The notes under the pieces were generated by a model. The model was not told the origin of the DNA. It worked only from the letters and a program-made list of their open reading frames with translations, and searched no databases. Positions 7,241-14,598 of a stretch of DNA of 18,102 bases are shown here, one piece after another. Within the stretch, counting starts at the first letter, position 1. Each line of letters starts with the position of its first letter. A program made the translations under genes and the position numbers. The DNA is from an uncultured cyanobacterium. GTDB lineage: Bacteria > Cyanobacteriota > Cyanobacteriia > Cyanobacteriales > Chroococcidiopsidaceae. The DNA is taken from positions 1 through 18,102 of the forward strand of contig CAMIFA010000101.1 in the NCBI GenBank assembly GCA_946221495.1. Direction: 5' to 3'.

Positions 7241-8248
7241 ATGAAAAAATGGATGTGGATTGTACTGTTGGTACTAGTAGCACTTGTAGTAACTAGCAGT
7301 AGTAAGTTTTTAAAGCAGCCTCCGGTAACTCAAACCGAGATTTCGCCTACTGTTATTGCAACTAAGCAATTAAGCAAATACCCAAAAGTAGACTCTCAGA
7401 AGTTGTTTGCTCACGTCCAAGCGTTAAACTTTCAGCGTTACACCAAAACAAATCGCGATCGCGCCCGTAATTACATTACTCAATCACTGAAAAAATTTGG
7501 CTGGTTGCCCACATTACAAGCCTTCGAGGGTGGTGTCAATATTTTTGCTCAACACAAAGGTACTGATCCCCAAGCAGGCGCAATTCTTTTAGCAGCGCAC
7601 TACGATACTGTGCCAAATTCTCCAGGTGCTGACGACAACGCTAGTGGAGTTGCTGTAGTCTTAGAAGTTGCGCGTCTTCTGACACGCCCTACACCACGTA
7701 CATTGCAAATAGCTTTCTTCGATCAAGAAGAAGTGGGACTGCGTGGCAGCATGGCTTTTGCCACTAACACACGGTTAGAAAATTTGCGCGGTGTTATTGT
7801 TTTGGATATGGTAGGTTTTGCTTGTTACACACCAGGCTGTCAAAAATATCCTGCTGGCTTGCCGCTCATTCCACCAACTGATAAGGGAGACTTTCTAGCA
7901 GCAGTTGGTGATCTAGAACACTTGCCACTCCTTAACGCCTTTCAGTTGAAGGAAACAAATCTACCGCCCGTTTTCACCTTACCAATTCCTCTGAAAGGAA
8001 TCCTAATGCCAGATACACTCCGCAGTGATCATGCGCCATTTTGGTATCAAGGTGTGGGAGCAGTGTTATTAACTGATACTGCAAATCTGCGGACACCCCA
8101 TTATCACCAGCCAAGCGATACACCTGCAAATATTCAGCGATCTTTCTTCACAGGAGCCGCTCAAATTATTGTTAATGCTACTACTAAATTATTGGAGAGC
8201 CGCGATCGCTTGGAAACTAACTCATCTACAGCGCTACCATCTTCTTAA
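7241..8248 (+). CDS. M28 family zinc aminopeptidase, membrane-anchored or secreted
   Basis: A two-zinc exopeptidase of 335 residues, probably acting outside the cytoplasmic membrane because an N-terminal hydrophobic helix (4-18) follows the lysines at 2-3. The metal ligands of the M28 family can be traced: His120 and Asp122 (AAHYD), Asp131 (GADDNASG), the Glu163-Glu164 pair (FFDQEEVGLRGS), Asp189 (VIVLDMVGF) and His289 in HYHQPSDT. Length and motif order fit the family. It is divergent from the metal-related operon across 111 bp containing a HIP1 site. No strong ribosome site is seen. The substrate peptide is unknown. The in-frame sequence right after its stop codon belongs to a different, decayed gene. 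Confidence 0.92.
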   Translation: MKKWMWIVLLVLVALVVTSSSKFLKQPPVTQTEISPTVIATKQLSKYPKVDSQKLFAHVQALNFQRYTKTNRDRARNYITQSLKKFGWLPTLQAFEGGVNIFAQHKGTDPQAGAILLAAHYDTVPNSPGADDNASGVAVVLEVARLLTRPTPRTLQIAFFDQEEVGLRGSMAFATNTRLENLRGVIVLDMVGFACYTPGCQKYPAGLPLIPPTDKGDFLAAVGDLEHLPLLNAFQLKETNLPPVFTLPIPLKGILMPDTLRSDHAPFWYQGVGAVLLTDTANLRTPHYHQPSDTPANIQRSFFTGAAQIIVNATTKLLESRDRLETNSSTALPSS

Positions 8249-8251
8249 AAC

Positions 8252-8434
8252 TATCCTTGCGTTGGTGAATCAGAAATTGTTATTGCTAATCTGAGTGATC
8301 CCAATCCCAACTTAATGTATGAATTAGGAATTGCTCATCCACTTGGCAAAGAGACAATCTTGTATCAACGTCGTAGTCGGGAAGCTATCAAGTTTCTATT
8401 TGATTTAGCACATATTAAAAGAATAGAGTTATGA
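8252..8434 (+). pseudogene. remnant of a TIR-like / nucleoside 2-deoxyribosyltransferase-like protein
   Basis: A 60-codon open stretch begins just after the M28 stop codon, in the same frame, and has no start codon near its beginning. Its translation has the motif DPNPNLMYELGIAHPLGK followed by ETILYQ and FDLAHIKRIEL. This matches the well-known xADLTxxNPNVxYELGxAHxLGKxTILI ... PFDLxHxR pattern of small proteins with a nucleoside 2-deoxyribosyltransferase/TIR-like fold, several of which act in defence. Only the C-terminal part is present and the first half is missing. Decay by truncation is the simplest reading. A readthrough extension of the M28 peptidase is possible but unlikely. Confidence 0.6.
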
Positions 8435-8484
8435 GGATAATGCTATTGGCGGCAACAAATTAGAATAAGACCTTTCTGAAACAT

Positions 8485-8589
8485 TCAAGTCGATACTTGA
8501 ACCACTGGTACTTTCTTAAAATGGTGATCAAACAGCAAGAGTTGTAATATCGGTAATTTTGTACTCTCTAAATATGTTCTGTCGCGCAT
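8485..8589 (-). pseudogene. remnant of a VapC-like PIN-domain toxin
   Basis: Thirty-four codons on the minus strand end in LLLFDHHFKKVPVVQV plus three residues and a stop. The phrase DxHFxxVPxxxV is typical of the C-terminus of PIN-domain (VapC) ribonucleases. It is preceded by RDRTYLESTKLPI, which looks like the usual IRDRTxxLRxxxxxKLPDAIIAATAL segment with most of the second half deleted, so the catalytic acids are not present. The stretch begins right after the murD stop codon. It is too short to be functional; no antitoxin gene is next to it. Confidence 0.45.
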
Positions 8590-8591
8590 AT

Positions 8592-10034
8592 CTAATGCAA
8601 TAAATCCTGACACAATTGCCGGAAATGATCACCCCGTTGCTCAAAATTCTGATATTGATCGAAACTAGCACAAGCAGGAGATAGTAAAACAGTAGCTTGA
8701 TATTGTTTTGCTAGTTGAGCGGCTTGAGGTACAGCCTGATCCATTGTTTCCACAATTTCGTAATTGGTATATCCAACTCCTTCGAGACGTTGGGCAAAGG
8801 CTGGTGCGGCGTTACCAATAAGTAATACAGATGCTGCTTTGGCTCTAATTGTTTGTAGCCAAGCGTTGTCATCTCCGGCTTTAGCTTCACCGCCAGCAAT
8901 TAGAATCACTGGACTATTAATAGCAGCTAACCCGACTTGAGCAGCATCATAGTTAGTGGCTTTGCTATCGTTGATAAAGTTAATTCCTTCCCAGGTACAG
9001 ATATGTTCTAGGCGATGAGGCACACCAGGGAAGTTGGCAACGGCTTGGGCGATCGCCTCTTTCTCAATTCCTGCCAATGAAGCCGCCGCCACCGCCATTA
9101 GTAAATTTTGGTGATTGTGTTCTCCTACCATCCGTAAAGCCGACACTTCTACAATCGGCTCACCCTGAGCTATAACCCAGCCATCTTCTATATAAACTCC
9201 CCGCTCTGAGTTGCCAATTAAATGCGCTTTACCTTTAACACTCGTCCAACAAGCATTTTCCCAGCCATTAACACCAATTTCGCTTAAGTAAGCGTCATCT
9301 CCATTTAATACTTGCTGCTGTGATTGATGTAGCAAATGCGCTTTGATGTTGTAGTAGTGATCTAAAGTACCATGACGGCTGAGATGATCTGGTGTAAAAG
9401 TTGTCCAAACTCCAATTTTAGGAGTAATGGAAGGGGAAGACTCAATTTGATAGCTACTAATTTCCGCAATTACCCAACTTAAAGAGTTTTGAGTTTTGAG
9501 CTTGCTCAACGCAGCGCTTTTCGGTGCCTCCTCCGGCTGACCGTTGAGTTTTGAGTTTTGAGTTTTAGAGTTATTCAAATTCTCTAAAGCTAAATCGCAG
9601 GCTGCATAGCCAATATTGCCGCAAGCGGGGGCATTAAAGCCAGCTGTTTGAAAAATTGCGGTAATTAAAGCAGTAGTAGTAGTTTTGCCGTTAGTGCCAG
9701 TTATTGCTACCCAAGGACAAGGTTGGAGATGTCGCCAAGCTAGTTCCATTTCTCCAATTGTTTCGATGCCTTGATTCCGCGCTGCAACTAAAGCGGGTGA
9801 ATCCCAAGGTACACCAGGACTAACAACAATCAAAGCGGGTAGATTGAGCGTGTCTAAATTCAGAGAATAATTCAACGCAACTGTAATTCCCTCACCTTCT
9901 AACTGTTGTTGCTGTTGACGGAGTAAATCAGAAGTCTGGCGATCGCTAATCGTCACTTCCCAACCTTCCAGTTTTAATAGTCGTGCGGCGGCAATGCCGG
10001 ATTTTCCTAATCCGATTACATGAGCATTGGGCAT
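8592..10034 (-). CDS. murD: UDP-N-acetylmuramoylalanine--D-glutamate ligase, with repeat-derived insertion
   Basis: Adds D-glutamate to UDP-MurNAc-L-Ala with ATP, a cytoplasmic step of peptidoglycan synthesis. The 480-residue protein shows the N-terminal Rossmann-like GLGKSG (8-13), the ATP loop GTNGKTTT (113-120), GNIG (139-142), SSYQIES (193-199), FTPDHLSRHG (213-222), GEHNHQN (314-320) and NDSKATN (385-391). It is about 30 residues longer than usual. The excess is at about 154-186, between GNIGYAACDLALENL and WVIAEISSYQ, and is encoded by a 66-bp interspersed repeat plus flanking heptamers read in frame (QPEEAPKSAAL and LKTQNS are repeat-encoded). The frame stays open on both sides, so the enzyme is probably active. 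The start ATG is preceded by TAGGAA 12 nt away. It is divergent from the aldo/keto reductase. Confidence 0.95.
   Translation of the reverse strand: MPNAHVIGLGKSGIAAARLLKLEGWEVTISDRQTSDLLRQQQQQLEGEGITVALNYSLNLDTLNLPALIVVSPGVPWDSPALVAARNQGIETIGEMELAWRHLQPCPWVAITGTNGKTTTTALITAIFQTAGFNAPACGNIGYAACDLALENLNNSKTQNSKLNGQPEEAPKSAALSKLKTQNSLSWVIAEISSYQIESSPSITPKIGVWTTFTPDHLSRHGTLDHYYNIKAHLLHQSQQQVLNGDDAYLSEIGVNGWENACWTSVKGKAHLIGNSERGVYIEDGWVIAQGEPIVEVSALRMVGEHNHQNLLMAVAAASLAGIEKEAIAQAVANFPGVPHRLEHICTWEGINFINDSKATNYDAAQVGLAAINSPVILIAGGEAKAGDDNAWLQTIRAKAASVLLIGNAAPAFAQRLEGVGYTNYEIVETMDQAVPQAAQLAKQYQATVLLSPACASFDQYQNFEQRGDHFRQLCQDLLH
9484..9549 (-). repeat. interspersed repeat, copy A (inside murD)
   Basis: A 66-bp core identical to 13256-13321 in the opposite orientation. 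In copy orientation it begins ACTCAACGGTCAGCC and ends in CAAAACTCAAAACTC. It contains a 7-bp inverted repeat, CTCAACG/CGTTGAG (9542-9548 and 9505-9511), around a GC-rich centre that can itself fold (CGGT/ACCG, GCC/GGC). CTCAAAA heptamers extend beyond the core to about 9570. It lies within the murD reading frame and adds no stop codon. Confidence 0.9.
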
Positions 10035-10194
10035 ATTAATAGCAGTTCCTATTTAAGCAATCCTTATATTACCGCCCTGATAGCCTTGAATGGAGTGCGA
10101 TCAAGAGAATACAGAATTAGCGCTTACATGAGCATTGGCTTGAAGACGCAAAGCCTAAAGTAGATAAAGGCAACACAAAATTAGGGTTTTACAC

Positions 10195-11157
10195 ATGGCA
10201 CGACGCTTAGGCACATCGAATGTCCAAATTACGCCTATTTTGATGGGAACTTGGCAAGCGGGTAAAAAGATGTGGGTAGGAATTGAGGATGCAGAAACTA
10301 TTAAAGGCATCCGCGCCGCTTTTGAAGCTGGCATTACAACGATTGACACTGCGGAAGTTTACGGCGAGGGACACTCGGAGCAAATTGTCGCTCAAGCTTT
10401 ATCTGATGTGCGAGACAAGGCAGTATATGCAACTAAAGTTTTTGCTAATCACCTGAAATATGACCAAGTGCTGGAAGCTTGCGATCGCTCTTTGGAAAAT
10501 CTCAAAACAGATTACATTGACCTTTATCAAATTCACTGGCCTGCTGGTACTTTTAAGAGTGAAATTGTGCCGATAGAGGAGACAATGAGCGCTTTAAATG
10601 CTCTCAAACAACAAGGTAAAATTCGCGCCATCGGTGTTTCTAATTTCTCCCGCGCTCAAATAGCAGAAGCTAGCCAGTACGGACGCATTGATAGCCTCCA
10701 GCCTCCCTACTCCTTGTTCTGGCGGCAAATAGAACAAGATACTATGCCTTATTGCATCGAAAACAATATTTCAATCCTTGCCTATTCTCCTTTAGCTCAA
10801 GGATTATTAACTGGTAAATTTGCCAGGGGTCATCAATTTGATCCAGCAGATAACCGTGCTAAAAACAAGCTTTTTCAAGGTGAAAACTACGAACGCGCCC
10901 AACAAGCTTTAGAAAAACTACGTCCAATCGCCCAACGCCATAATACATCTCTAGGAAATTTAGCGATCGCTTGGTTAATTGCTCAACCGCAAACACAAGC
11001 GATCGTCGGAGCCAGAAATGCCCAACAAGCAGCAGCAAACGCCAAAGCCGCAGATATTCACTTATCAACTGAGGAACTGCAAGAAATTGATGCCATCGGC
11101 AAGATTGTCACCGATCATCTTGATGCAGATCCGGTGATGTGGAGTTGGAGTTCTTGA
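10195..11157 (+). CDS. aldo/keto reductase
   Basis: An NADPH-dependent carbonyl reductase of the aldo/keto reductase superfamily, cytoplasmic, 320 residues, the normal length. The catalytic tetrad is visible: Asp51 and Tyr56 in IDTAEVYGEGHSE, Lys81 in YATKVF and His114 in YQIHWP. Also seen are GVSNFSRAQI in the middle and SPLAQGLLTGKF before the C-terminal cofactor segment with IVGARNAQQAAANAKA. The physiological substrate cannot be told from the sequence. The ATG at 10195 starts directly at the usual first beta hairpin (RRLGTSNVQITPILMGTW). It is divergent from murD across 160 bp and convergent with the hydrolase gene, with a hairpin between the stop codons. Confidence 0.93.
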   Translation: MARRLGTSNVQITPILMGTWQAGKKMWVGIEDAETIKGIRAAFEAGITTIDTAEVYGEGHSEQIVAQALSDVRDKAVYATKVFANHLKYDQVLEACDRSLENLKTDYIDLYQIHWPAGTFKSEIVPIEETMSALNALKQQGKIRAIGVSNFSRAQIAEASQYGRIDSLQPPYSLFWRQIEQDTMPYCIENNISILAYSPLAQGLLTGKFARGHQFDPADNRAKNKLFQGENYERAQQALEKLRPIAQRHNTSLGNLAIAWLIAQPQTQAIVGARNAQQAAANAKAADIHLSTEELQEIDAIGKIVTDHLDADPVMWSWSS

Positions 11158-11186
11158 TATGTTGAGTAATACATAACCAAAACACA

Positions 11187-11214
11187 GCAGCAGGTGGGAC
11201 ACCTGCCCCACTGC
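11187..11214. terminator. hairpin between convergent genes, possible bidirectional terminator
   Basis: GCAGGTG (11190-11196) and CACCTGC (11200-11206) pair with a 3-nt loop. An alternative fold pairs GTGGG (11194-11198) with CCCAC (11207-11211), extended by GCA/TGC. It lies in the 65-bp gap between the stop codons of two convergent genes. No proper U-tract follows in either direction, so efficiency is doubtful. Confidence 0.4.
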
Positions 11215-11222
11215 ACTTTAAC

Positions 11223-12173
11223 TTATGCAACCTGCTGAGTAGCTGGCAAAGACATTACCCAATTTTGTAGCAGTGAATTGACTTGCTCTGGTACTTCATC
11301 GTGGGGACAATGACCAGCGCGGAGGAAGTGTTCTTGTAACTGCGGACAATATTGCTTAAACTTTGGCGATCGCTCTCTAGCGTTCATCCAAGGATCAGCT
11401 TCACCCCAAAGTAGCAACAACGGACACTGCAACTGTTCTAGTAGCACATCAACTTTTTCACCTTGAGGAGTGCTAAAAACGGCAGCAAAAACTTCCGCCG
11501 CACCTGGATCGTTCGCAGGACGCTGGATTTCTGCTATTAGTTGGTCTGTAATCGCGCTTTTGTCAAGGTAAACTTTTTCCAGAGTTTGGCGAATTACCCA
11601 AGGTTGCCGCACATATTGAAATAGTAGAAAACGCGCCCAAGATTGCTGAAGCAGCCACTTAGCCGTATCACCCAATAAATTTTGCCAGCTTGAGGGTTGT
11701 TTAGGAGGCTGAACCTCAGATTGTAAAGAATCAGGTTCCACAGAAGCATCAGCATCGGCAAAGGGACCAGCACTATTGAGTAATACTAATCCCGCTACTG
11801 CGTCACTGCGTTGACCTGCAACACATAAGCAGACATAACCCCCCAAGGAGTTACCTGCTAACACAGCTGGCTGACCAATAACTTGAGTGATAAAGTCATA
11901 AAGCTGATCGCGCCACAAGTCGCCGCTATACTGCAAATTAGGTTTTGCCGAACGTCCAAAACCTAAGAGGTCAATTGCAAAAACTTCAAAATGATTACAA
12001 AGTTGGGCTATATTTTTGCGCCAATGGTCTGTGGAAGCACCAAACCCATGTACTAAAAGTAGAGGCGGGTGTTGGGACGAACGTTGTCCAGCTTGGACGT
12101 AGTAAATGGACTGTCCTCGCCACTGCCAGTATTTGCCAGGAATAGGAGTTGTAGCGGCTACAGTTGCCTGCAT
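11223..12173 (-). CDS. alpha/beta hydrolase, resembling cyanobacterial chlorophyll dephytylase/pheophytinase-type group
   Basis: A 316-residue alpha/beta-fold hydrolase with a complete Ser-Asp-His triad: Ser109 in the nucleophile elbow GNSLGGYV, Asp260 in WGEADPW and His288 in AGHCPHDE. HGFGAS (42-47) supplies the oxyanion hole. The opening YWQWRGQSIYYVQAG and the IDLLGFGRSAKP segment are what I recall from the plant and cyanobacterial group that includes pheophytinase and chlorophyll dephytylase, so a pigment or lipid ester is a possible substrate, but this is resemblance and not proof. A lid insertion occupies about 140-200. No ribosome site is evident before the ATG. It is divergent from aroE across 116 bp. 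Confidence 0.88.
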   Translation of the reverse strand: MQATVAATTPIPGKYWQWRGQSIYYVQAGQRSSQHPPLLLVHGFGASTDHWRKNIAQLCNHFEVFAIDLLGFGRSAKPNLQYSGDLWRDQLYDFITQVIGQPAVLAGNSLGGYVCLCVAGQRSDAVAGLVLLNSAGPFADADASVEPDSLQSEVQPPKQPSSWQNLLGDTAKWLLQQSWARFLLFQYVRQPWVIRQTLEKVYLDKSAITDQLIAEIQRPANDPGAAEVFAAVFSTPQGEKVDVLLEQLQCPLLLLWGEADPWMNARERSPKFKQYCPQLQEHFLRAGHCPHDEVPEQVNSLLQNWVMSLPATQQVA

Positions 12174-12289
12174 GATTTATAACTAATTATTAAGTAATAT
12201 TAATAATTTTAACTGATCTATTTGCGGTTAGAAGTCTATCGCAATTGATAACTTATTTCTTGTAGTCTTAGTGTACTTAACTTTAGAAC

Positions 12290-13156
12290 GTGAAAGTGAT
12301 TACAGGCAAAACAAAACTCCTGGGGGTCATTGGACATCCGGTGGAACACTCTTTATCGCCAGTGATGCATAATGCAGCGATCGCCCAGATGCAATTAAAT
12401 TATGTTTATCTTCCCTTACCTGTAAAACCGCAAGATTTAGAAGTAGCAGTCAACGGTTTTGCTGCCATTAATCTCCAAGGCTTCAATATTACAATTCCCC
12501 ACAAACAAGCAATATTGCCTTTACTATCAGAAGTTTCGCCAGTTGCTCAAGCTGTGGGAGCAGTTAACACTGTTTGGCGTACAAAAGATAATCTTTGGGC
12601 TGGTACAAACACCGATGTTGCCGGATTTATCGCTCCCCTACACATTTATAAACAAGATTGGAGTCAGACAACAGCCCTAATTTTAGGTTACGGCGGCGCA
12701 GCAAGAGCAGTTGTAGCAGGCTGCGCTCAACTAAATTGTGCAGAAATCCATGTCGTTGGCAGAAACCAAATTAAGTTAGAGAATTTTTTACATAGTTGGA
12801 CTACACCGTTAACCGTTAATCTCCAAGTCCACACTTGGGAAGAACTATCGCGGCTGATTCCCCAAGCAAATTTGCTGGTAAATACAACTCCCATCGGGAT
12901 GTATCCTGACATTGATTCATCACCATTAACTGTAGATGAAATCAGCAAATTACAGCCTGGATCTGTTGTTTACGATTTAATTTATACTCCTAAACCTACT
13001 CAGTTTCTCAAACAAGTGGAAAAACAGGGTGCAATTCCTATCGATGGGCTAGAAATGCTAGTTCAACAAGGAGCAGCTGCCTTACAAATTTGGTTGCAAC
13101 AGCCAGTACCAGTAGACATTATGCGCCAATCTCTGCAACAACATCTGAGTAAGTAG
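12290..13156 (+). CDS. aroE: shikimate dehydrogenase (NADP+)
   Basis: Reduces 3-dehydroshikimate to shikimate with NADPH, the fourth step of the shikimate pathway to aromatic amino acids. The 288-residue protein has the shikimate-binding SLSPVMHNAA (Ser21, Ser23), the catalytic Lys72 in NITIPHK, Asp109 in TNTDVAG, the NADP-binding loop GYGGAARA (133-140), GRN at 157-159 (NADP specificity) and the closing VYDLIYTPKPTQFL and DGLEMLVQQGAAA segments. The start is GTG at 12290 and no Shine-Dalgarno is seen; a second GTG two codons later is equally possible. Length and motif order are normal. Nothing in the neighbourhood belongs to the same pathway. Confidence 0.96.
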   Translation: MKVITGKTKLLGVIGHPVEHSLSPVMHNAAIAQMQLNYVYLPLPVKPQDLEVAVNGFAAINLQGFNITIPHKQAILPLLSEVSPVAQAVGAVNTVWRTKDNLWAGTNTDVAGFIAPLHIYKQDWSQTTALILGYGGAARAVVAGCAQLNCAEIHVVGRNQIKLENFLHSWTTPLTVNLQVHTWEELSRLIPQANLLVNTTPIGMYPDIDSSPLTVDEISKLQPGSVVYDLIYTPKPTQFLKQVEKQGAIPIDGLEMLVQQGAAALQIWLQQPVPVDIMRQSLQQHLSK

Positions 13157-13255
13157 TAGTCGCTGCGCTCCAGTTATGAATTTTAAGTGTTGAATGTTGA
13201 GTTAAAAGAAGTTATGGCTAGATTACTATTACTACCTTCTATCTTCAATTTCATT

Positions 13256-13332
13256 ACTCAACGGTCAGCCGGAGGAGGCACCGAAAAGCGCTGCGTTGAG
13301 CAAGCTCAAAACTCAAAACTCAAAACTCAAAA
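13256..13332 (+). repeat. interspersed repeat, copy B, with CTCAAAA heptamer tract
   Basis: Positions 13256-13321 are identical to the 66-bp core within murD. The inverted halves are CTCAACG (13257-13263) and CGTTGAG (13294-13300). Four perfect CTCAAAA units run from 13305 to 13332 and end just before the stop codon of the neighbouring minus-strand gene. Such short tandem heptamers are a known feature of cyanobacterial genomes. Confidence 0.9.
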
Positions 13333-13339
13333 CTACTCT

Positions 13340-13957
13340 CTACTCTTGCGCCCAGCGCCAGTTATAGCGATTCCACTGGTACATACCCTGAATCTCGTAT
13401 TCAGCACCATTATAAAAGCGGATCAGGCAATTAGTAGAAGCATAATCGCCTTCACTTATCTCACTAACATTAATTACAGTGCAGGTAAACCATTCACGGC
13501 TACAAGGACCAGTTTCTTGTACCCATTCCCACAAACCATTCGAGACTTCAATGCGATCGCCTATTTTCAGCTTTAACGCTTCGCCGTCATCGGCATATTG
13601 CTCTAAATGAATCGGCTTAATTGAGTTAAGCCACTGTGTACCATAGGAATCGCGAATAAATTGTACTTGACCAGAGTCACGCTCTTGCAGCCAATCATTC
13701 AGTAATTGAATTTTCCAGGGGCGATTTTGTTGCTCTTGCTCCTTAACAAACTCCAAAAAGCGGGAGCGTTGATCAGCAGTAAGTTCATCTAAAGGATTAG
13801 CATTATTTGATTGAGTGCCGTTTGACAACTCTGATGGCATCAATTCTTCAATTACTTGCAGCAGTATTTGTTTCTGCACATCAGTGAGAGGGCAGTTTGC
13901 TGCTTCACAACGGTTTAAGGCTGCTTGCAGGGCTACTTTAATCTCAGCTGGAGTCAT
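13340..13957 (-). CDS. conserved cyanobacterial hypothetical protein
   Basis: A 205-residue soluble protein with no signal peptide or membrane helix and no function I recognise. The first 45 residues look helical (MTPAEIKVALQAALNRCEAA), then comes an Asn/Ser-rich hinge (46-55), a charged segment and an LQER-type helix (about 58-95). A Trp- and Tyr-rich C-terminal domain follows (115-205), with GLWEWVQETGPCSREWF, NCLIRFYNGAEYEIQG and the final QWNRYNWRWA. Such aromatic-rich endings suggest a small beta barrel. The frame extends 6 nt to a TTG; the ATG at 13957 is preferred although no ribosome site is seen for either. The stop codon lies just beyond the heptamer tract of repeat copy B. Confidence 0.8.
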   Translation of the reverse strand: MTPAEIKVALQAALNRCEAANCPLTDVQKQILLQVIEELMPSELSNGTQSNNANPLDELTADQRSRFLEFVKEQEQQNRPWKIQLLNDWLQERDSGQVQFIRDSYGTQWLNSIKPIHLEQYADDGEALKLKIGDRIEVSNGLWEWVQETGPCSREWFTCTVINVSEISEGDYASTNCLIRFYNGAEYEIQGMYQWNRYNWRWAQE

Positions 13958-14078
13958 AACCAATAGGAATCACTGGCTAGTTTTTCTAATTATGACAAAA
14001 ATTTCCTAACTACCCAAACACTACCGATAATTCGGGGTAAGCTGAGATTACCCTTACTAATTTTTGATATTGCAGTTT

Positions 14079-14507
14079 ATGCGTCGAGCCTTTACTAGCG
14101 TTGTGCTGATCTGCCTTGTGGGGATAATTACCTGGATATTTACTCCCCCGGCTTTAGCGCTGACGCAGATAAAATTATCCCAGTTGTCGTATCAAGAGTG
14201 TCCAGACGAACTTGCTAAAGGAGCTGTTACCAGTGGTACAACAATGACTGCTAACTGCTTTATTGTTACTGGTAAAGCTACAAATAACTCTAATAAAGCT
14301 GTTTACGATGCTGATATTTTCGGTCGGATCTACGATGCCAACAATGACTCAGTAATGCAAAATCGGACTCGTCTGGGGGCGATCGCCGAAGTCCCACCAG
14401 GCGTTAGTGATTTTGAACTGAGAATTTCAGTGCCTGCTAATCAGCCTCTACCTCTAAAACTCACTCAATTTAAGGCAGCTGGGTTTAGTGCTCAAGTTCG
14501 GCGTTAA
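14079..14507 (+). CDS. secreted conserved cyanobacterial protein
   Basis: A 142-residue exported protein. It has Arg2-Arg3, a hydrophobic stretch (6-21) and a signal-peptidase site after Ala27 (ALA). The mature domain carries two cysteines (Cys41, Cys60) that may form a disulfide, and a conserved-looking centre DADIFGRIYDANNDSVMQNRTRLG then EVPPGVSDFELRISVP, in the style of a small beta-sandwich such as FxLyD-type domains. I recall close relatives in cyanobacteria carrying an unsupported biotin carboxylase label; nothing here supports that. A TTG 15 nt upstream is in frame, but the ATG starts the signal peptide properly. Divergent from the hypothetical gene on its left. Confidence 0.82.
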   Translation: MRRAFTSVVLICLVGIITWIFTPPALALTQIKLSQLSYQECPDELAKGAVTSGTTMTANCFIVTGKATNNSNKAVYDADIFGRIYDANNDSVMQNRTRLGAIAEVPPGVSDFELRISVPANQPLPLKLTQFKAAGFSAQVRR

Positions 14508-14598
14508 TTACTAGTAGCACTAGCTAGCATTAAAACCAGATTTCTGCTTATCTGATTTACTGAGCTAAACCCAGAATATTTGCGCCTAAATCAAACTA

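Larger units (their letters stand above)
8249..8591. other. intergenic graveyard with two decayed genes
   Basis: No intact gene fits in this stretch between the M28 peptidase and murD. It holds the tail of a TIR-like or deoxyribosyltransferase-like gene on the plus strand and the tail of a PIN-domain gene on the minus strand, each given as a pseudogene. No repeat or transposase sequence is seen that would mark how they arrived. Confidence 0.55.

Noticed and set aside
8249..8434. Readthrough extension of the M28 peptidase into the in-frame downstream sequence
   Set aside because: The extension resembles an unrelated family, and the peptidase is complete at its own stop codon; no readthrough signal is visible.
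13305..13332. Tandem CTCAAAA units as a CRISPR-like array
   Set aside because: Units are 7 bp, directly adjacent and without spacers; this is a short tandem repeat.
13187..13576. 129-codon plus-strand frame through repeat copy B
   Set aside because: It is made of repeat sequence plus the antisense of the conserved hypothetical gene; no ribosome site or protein-like composition.
14538..14558. CAGAT/ATCTG hairpin between the secreted-protein gene and yggT as a terminator
   Set aside because: Only five base pairs and no T-run on either strand.
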